From contig VZSF01006717.1 of NCBI GenBank assembly GCA_013398295.1, forward strand, positions 496,001 to 560,000: a stretch of DNA of 64,000 nucleotides, given 5' to 3'. Both the position numbers and the translations under genes were made by a program. The notes beneath the pieces were generated by a model. The model had not been told where the DNA came from and did no database searches. It saw only the letters and a list, made by a program, of their open reading frames with translations. Origin of the DNA: Chionis minor. Its lineage: Eukaryota > Chordata > Aves > Charadriiformes > Chionididae. Positions 58,601 to 64,000 of this stretch are shown piece by piece. Each line of letters starts with the position of its first letter. Within the stretch, counting starts at the first letter, position 1.

Positions 58601-61600
58601 TTGCCATTTCATTCTTTCTCAGATGTTTTGTGGGGAAGTTGTTTGTGCTCTGACAAGCAAACTATTGTGTGTGTTTGTTTGTTTGCTTTTTAAGTGTTAG
58701 ATATTTTTAAAAGTTCATTTTTATGCTCCAATGACTACACAAATTGCTACTATCCGTTAGTATTTGCCTGGAGGATTAGGGCTAACATTTAGAATAATGT
58801 ACCCGGCATGTCTCTTTGATTAGCACAGAACTGCCACATGGAGTATTATTTGGTGGCAATTTTATGATGTACCCAAGTGGAATAAAATGCCTGTTTTATT
58901 AAAAAAAGAATGCACCCAAGGACAGTGCAGTGGGACTCTGATACAAATGTTTTGCAATAGGACACATTCTCATGGAGTGATTTAGTGTCTCAGCTGGGAT
59001 TTAACTCCCAGGGAGAATTCCAGAATTGTCACTTACTGACACTGGTTTATTTTCAGTGGAGAATGCTGACTTCTCAGAAAAGGAGGAGGGGAGTGAAAGA
59101 ACCATCTCGTTTGTTTTATCCCTGTGTTTGGTAGGTCAGGGCAAAGTTATTTGGGGGCAATTCTGCTGCATTCCTTGTCAGATACTCGTTCCTCAAGTGC
59201 TGAGCAGGGAGTTTTATTGCTTTCACTTGAGGCAGTTAAAAATTATAAATTGTATTTGAGACTAGGAGGTGCATTTTATATGTCTCTTGTAAACTTTGCC
59301 CTCAAAGATCTCCATCACCTGTGCAAATGCACCAGCAATCCTGTTAACATCTGGCAAGCAGCAAACGGCAAAAAATCAGATTTTAAAAAATCCTTAGTGC
59401 AATATTCCAAAGCAAGTTTTTAATTAGGGTTTTTTCCCCTTTATTTTGCATAGGCCTAAAGAGATCAGCAATTTCTTAGTTAGAAAATAGCTGCTTCCAC
59501 TGAGAGTTCCAATTACGGTGTAACTACAACTACTGGGCTGTCTTGCTTGAACTGAATTGTCATGGCTGCATTTTGGAAAACTGAGTTCTTAAGCTTGGCA
59601 AGAATGGTTTTTGCAGGATTGTGTGTGACTACATGTCTGAAGTCAGTACGTGCCAGTAGGAGATATAAAGCTCAATGACTCCTTGAATTTTAACTGACAT
59701 GGAATGTAAATCAGGCAAGTAATAGGCAGAAAGACTAATTTCTTGAGACCTATGTTCATAACTAGAAACCATTTATTTGAGTTCTAATTAACAAAATTTA
59801 AAAAGCCACTTTCAGCATTCTTTTCCCATAGGAGGATTTTTGTTAATGATAACTTTGTTATGACTACTGTTGTTGTTGTATGTAGGTGTGTCCATGTATA
59901 CACATGCGTAGGCACAGAGGAAACTCATCAGTTTCTTCTGGTTTGAAGTCATGTCTGAGAAAAAGACAAATTCTAATGTATAAAATCAACACACAAATGC
60001 AACACTGTATTTTGTTTTGGTCTGCTAGCAGTGGCTCTCTGTACTTCATTTCTTGATGAGAAATCCAACATTTCAAACATACTTTGAAAATTTTCAAAAT
60101 TTTCATTTGTAACATTTTCTGAGAAGCTGTCCATGCTTCGGGCTCAGAAAATTCAAAGATTATTTAAAGGTGCTTTCTCACATGATAGAAAAGGCTTTTC
60201 AGGTGGATGATCTGATGCATCTCATGGGCCCTGAAGATTGTCAGCATCTATTTTACTTATGTGTTTACACCTCACGGGTACCCAGAACTATCCATTCCCT
60301 TCTTTTCAGTGAATTAATGTTTAACTTTAAGCCCAGCATGGGTATGGCAGGGCACTCTCCTGAGTGATACACTCCACCATGTGTGAGGTAACACGCTGCA
60401 GTGGTGCCGCTCTGACAGGAGTGACAGGCTGTGACAAGCAGGTGGATGTTTCTGGCAATCCTAACTTGCCGTATCAATGTGTAAAGTGTCTGACAATTTC
60501 TCTTTTAATAGCAATACTTTCTCATGATTTTAAAATAAATCACTGACAACATGGAGATCAATTAAATGTATTTTAGATGTAATAGAATTGCCAAAAGCTA
60601 TGGGCAAGATTATCTCTTGCATCTGCCTTTGAAGGGGTTCTACAGAAAGGGATGATTTTCATTTCTCCACCTGCCTTGTCTTCCCTCTTCAGCCCTGCAG
60701 ACAGACTCTCTTCTGCCCCTCTTGTATGGCTGCCCAGGGATGGCAGAACTGGTGACTGCATGGTGGAGTGCAGACGGGTTGGCAGAGAAGGGCAAAAGGG
60801 CGGGGGGCAGGAGGAATGGGACACTGAAGGGAAGTGTTACTTCAACTACATGCAACCCTCTGTGAGACGGGAAGCGTTTAGAGAGGACCCCAGCTTCTTG
60901 AATGTGTTTGACTTCTCTAAAGGCTCCTGAGGGAGAAAGGGAGAAATAGAGAAGACCTGCACATCCCAGCCTAAGAAGAGCTCTGACCTTGATCTTGGGG
61001 GATGTCTCAATTTAGAGTCTCTCTTGGGCAGCTTCAAGATGCTGGGAACTCCAGTGCACAGGCGTAAGGGTTTATGACTTGGGTTTTGGAGTAGGTAAAC
61101 TCCAAACTAAGTAAACTCCAACTAAGCAGACCATTGGGGTACACGAGTGGTATCTTTCTTCCTTGAAGGTGAACATGTACCTAAACGCTCTGATCAATCA
61201 GGAGCTAAATTATCACAAAATTAGTCAGTGATGCTCTTGTTTCACTGGAATGGAATGTGGTATGACCAGTTAAATGTATATTGTGATACACTGAGTAACT
61301 TACAGACTGGAACTGCTTAGAGTCAAGTGCTTAATAACTGCAAAACTTAAAGTAGCAGAATGCAACAAAAGTATCTGGGAGCTGTGGTTCTTGGAAGAAA
61401 ACGCTCCCCAGTGTGTCTGCATTTAGGCAATTTCTTCTTCCTTTCTTTTCACCGTCCACAAAGTTGCTGCGGTAACTGTGAGGCATCTCTGTCCTTCATT
61501 GTGTGCTGCCTCTGCAGAGCCTTCTGAGCATCCAGATCTGTCAGGTATATCTGTGTCAAGTCAAAAAATATGGGGGAGTTTAATCAGAACATTCTAAAGG

Positions 61601-64000
61601 TCTTAGCAGATGCCAAGCAGACATATTCGGGATTGCCAACACCTTTATTTTTATCTTACTCAGTTTGTTTTTAAGCTTGAACATGTGCATACACTAAGAT
61701 TAGAACTATTTGCATGCCAGGTTTCAGAGTTCACTTCTTTTTGGGTTAACTCCATAAAACTAAAAATCAGAAAAAAGAAAGTGTGTGGCATTTGATCAGG
61801 AGGAGAAAGGGAGATGATTTTACTTAAGGCAGAAATAAAAGACAATTTTTTTTTTTTCAAATTGGTTAATAAAACAAACAAAAGGCAAAGCTATGCATGA
61901 AGATCAAGCACAGGAAAATCTGATGTCTTGAAGAAAGTACTCTCTCTTCACTTCCTCCCTTTTCCTGGATCCATGAGAGCTGGTCCTTTTAGCCATGTAT
62001 GGGAGGTCTGTTGTGTAAGGAATCTGCAGCACTTAAGAGAAGTTATGGCGAACTGCACTTATGCTCCACGCTTCTACACCAACACTTAGCTTTTTTTTTT
62101 TCTTTCTCCAGTTCCCAGCTAGATTGAAGTGCATTTGAATCAAATATCTAGCCAAATTTTTCTTATGTGTAAGATATTTAAGGAGTAGATTCCATATGCC
62201 TTGCAGTTAACATCTACTTGCAGACGTAGGTTGTATGATTCTGCATGTAAAACCAGGGCTTTCCACAAAAATAACAGATTGCTTAATAAGAATACTGATG
62301 GCATAATCTAGCTTTATAAAGTCCGACAGCTATTAATTCTCCTTAGTGCCAATTGTGAATTTATGGCATTTTTATATGCAAAGGTCAGAAACAGGAAGAA
62401 ATCTTCTCTGAATTCAGAGAAACGGTTAAAGCCACTCTTTGTGGCTGCTACTACATTAGCCAGAGTGCAGTTACAGCCAAGACCCTGTATCTTTCTCTTG
62501 GTGGAAAGGGGTCTCAATCTCTATTTGATTATTAAAAGCAGTGGTCCAGATGCAACATCTGGGTCAGGAAATCCCTAAACTGCTGCTCATCGGAAACAGG
62601 GAGGATATTTGGGGGTGGGGGTGGTGGAGAGGGACTCGCTGACACACCCTGGTTTTAGATTTAGACAGCCTCTGTCTGCTGTCAAAGGCAGGATATTCGG
62701 CTGGATGTATCTTTGATCTGACCCGGGATGGCAGTTCCTGTGTGTCTGAGGGGTGGAGTGGCGTGTGGCTGTGAACCTCCATCTTCCGCGGTCTGAAGAT
62801 CCCAAACATGACTTTCACCTCCTGCCTAAAGCTTTATGGCTGTAGTGCTTGTCTATCATCTGTTTTCCCAACATCCTGCTTACGGCACAAGTGCAGCATA
62901 GAGGGAGGGGGAGAGTTGGGGAGAGTTGGCCCCCTCCTCAAGGGCTGGGTATTTTTGTATTTTTATGTGTTTATTTGGGCTTGGATGGAGATTCTTCCGT
63001 CCCCCCCCCCGGAATAGGGACTCAGAGAAGTGACATCATTTTTAATCCTTAACAGTTTATGGGCTTTGAAAGAGATTCTGGATAACACTGAGCAATTAAG
63101 ATGCCATTTTAATAGTTCTTTCAAGTGAAATCAAGTGAGTAATTAAATAAAATTGAATGAGGACCATGTCAGGCCACCCACAAGCTCTCATATCCGCTAC
63201 AAATAAATGAATAGGTCAGGGTGGGGGACAAATGCTGTCTGCCTAAGTGGTCCTATTTATGTATTATTGGGTGACTCCAGGAATGAGGCTTTCAGCTGAA
63301 GATTTGTTTTCTTTATACAATGTTTCCAAGCAAGAGCATGCAAGATCGTCAATTGCTATTCAAGCAGCAGTAACATTCCTATCTTTTTAAATTTCATACG
63401 GTGGTATTAATGCCATTGTTTTGTATAGATGGCCTACTGTAAAAGTCACAGAACATAAACAGGATTTTTTACATTAAATGCTGGATTCAAATTTCTGCCG
63501 CCTTGTTATTTATAAGATTATATATGGATGCTTATCGAAAGTTGCCTTAAAGCGCAAACATGCGGTATGGTATTACACATGCTTTGCATTCATTTTACAC
63601 AGATAAAAAAAGCAAAGTGCAGGCAAAGGAAAAACAAGTGCTTTTGAGATTTACGGTACAATAACTAAGTAGGTATTGATGAAAAGTGGTATCTCTCTGT
63701 TGTATATCAGTTCATTTTCTTAGGCTTTTTTTCTTTAAGCTTTTCCACTCTTAGATGTTAGATTTTGTGCCAGGGTTTCTCAATGTAATTAGAAGTATTA
63801 ACCAGAAACTGTATTTCTGAAGTGTATTCTTTGTACTGTGTACCTGGGATGTCTACTGCCATCTTAGACCTATGCAAAATGTCGATAAAATATTGAAGAT
63901 TTTAAAATGTCCCATTTGAAATTAAAACAGAAATATTAGTATGATGACATTTGATAACAGTTTTGAAGACTTGACTTGGGTCTACAGCATTACTTTTTCT
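55621..64000. other. Intergenic to window end, no gene recognised
   Basis: Eight kilobases without a convincing exon. GC-richer patches lie at about 57.4-57.9, 60.6-61.0 and 62.5-63.0 kb; the last includes G-rich runs near 62,610-62,632 and 62,903-62,929, and C10 at 63001. The 63.4-63.7 kb segment looks unlike neutral AT-rich filler (see findings). No LTBP1 signal-peptide exon or EGF-like/TB domain exon is visible. Confidence 0.6.
63001..63010. repeat. C10 homopolymer
   Basis: Ten C residues directly before GGAATAGGG. Simple sequence in a GC-rich patch. Confidence 0.9.

Noticed and set aside
30251..64000. Search for LTBP1 exons expected downstream of TTC27 by synteny
   Set aside because: No exon with Cys-rich EGF-like or TB-domain spacing and no recognisable signal-peptide exon; the gene probably begins beyond the window.
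1..64000. CRISPR arrays, insertion sequences, prokaryotic operons, intact retroviral genes, tRNA genes
   Set aside because: None seen. The sequence is clearly vertebrate nuclear DNA, and I found no spaced repeat array, no full-length retroelement and no cloverleaf-type gene.

Overview
This is a vertebrate nuclear DNA window, almost certainly from a bird. The evidence is AT-rich, CpG-poor, intron-dominated sequence, chicken-repeat-1 (CR1) LINE fragments with the avian 3' end (ATTCTATGATTCT-type), and one recognisable gene split into small exons with GT-AG splice sites. There are no bacterial-style genes, no CRISPR array and no tRNA or rRNA gene that I can see. Nearly all of the short open frames are chance frames in introns, repeats or intergenic DNA.

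Positions 1 to about 29,800 hold the 3' part of TTC27 (tetratricopeptide repeat protein 27) on the + strand. Eight coding exons (3407-3634, 8858-8956, 10808-10860, 15029-15194, 21741-21938, 25411-25522, 26110-26210, 29563-29685) join in one frame into 359 codons plus a TGA stop. This is about the C-terminal 40 percent of a family protein of roughly 840 residues. The 5' exons lie upstream of the window. The 3' UTR is short, with AATAAA at 29777. The introns carry two avian CR1 fragments, an old MIR-like SINE and simple repeats.

About 165 bp past the predicted polyadenylation site is a small CpG island (about 29,965-30,250). It has two perfect same-direction CCAAT boxes 31 bp apart, two GGCGGGA boxes and a good splice-donor sequence. 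No gene I recognise starts there. It is the best candidate in the window for something unannotated: a promoter for a noncoding or poorly described transcript just downstream of TTC27.

From about 30.3 to 64 kb I find no convincing protein-coding exon. In tetrapods TTC27 lies between BIRC6 and LTBP1, so this is probably the TTC27-LTBP1 intergenic interval (inference from known synteny). It contains two younger avian CR1 pieces (31.3 and 44.7 kb), two very degenerate ancient CR1/L3-like pieces (50.6 and 55.3 kb), a well-preserved MIR-type SINE (48.4 kb), microsatellites, a few short perfect hairpins and a 20-nt direct repeat. I did not find a spectacular new system; the CpG/CCAAT element and the preserved ancient repeats are the items most worth checking.
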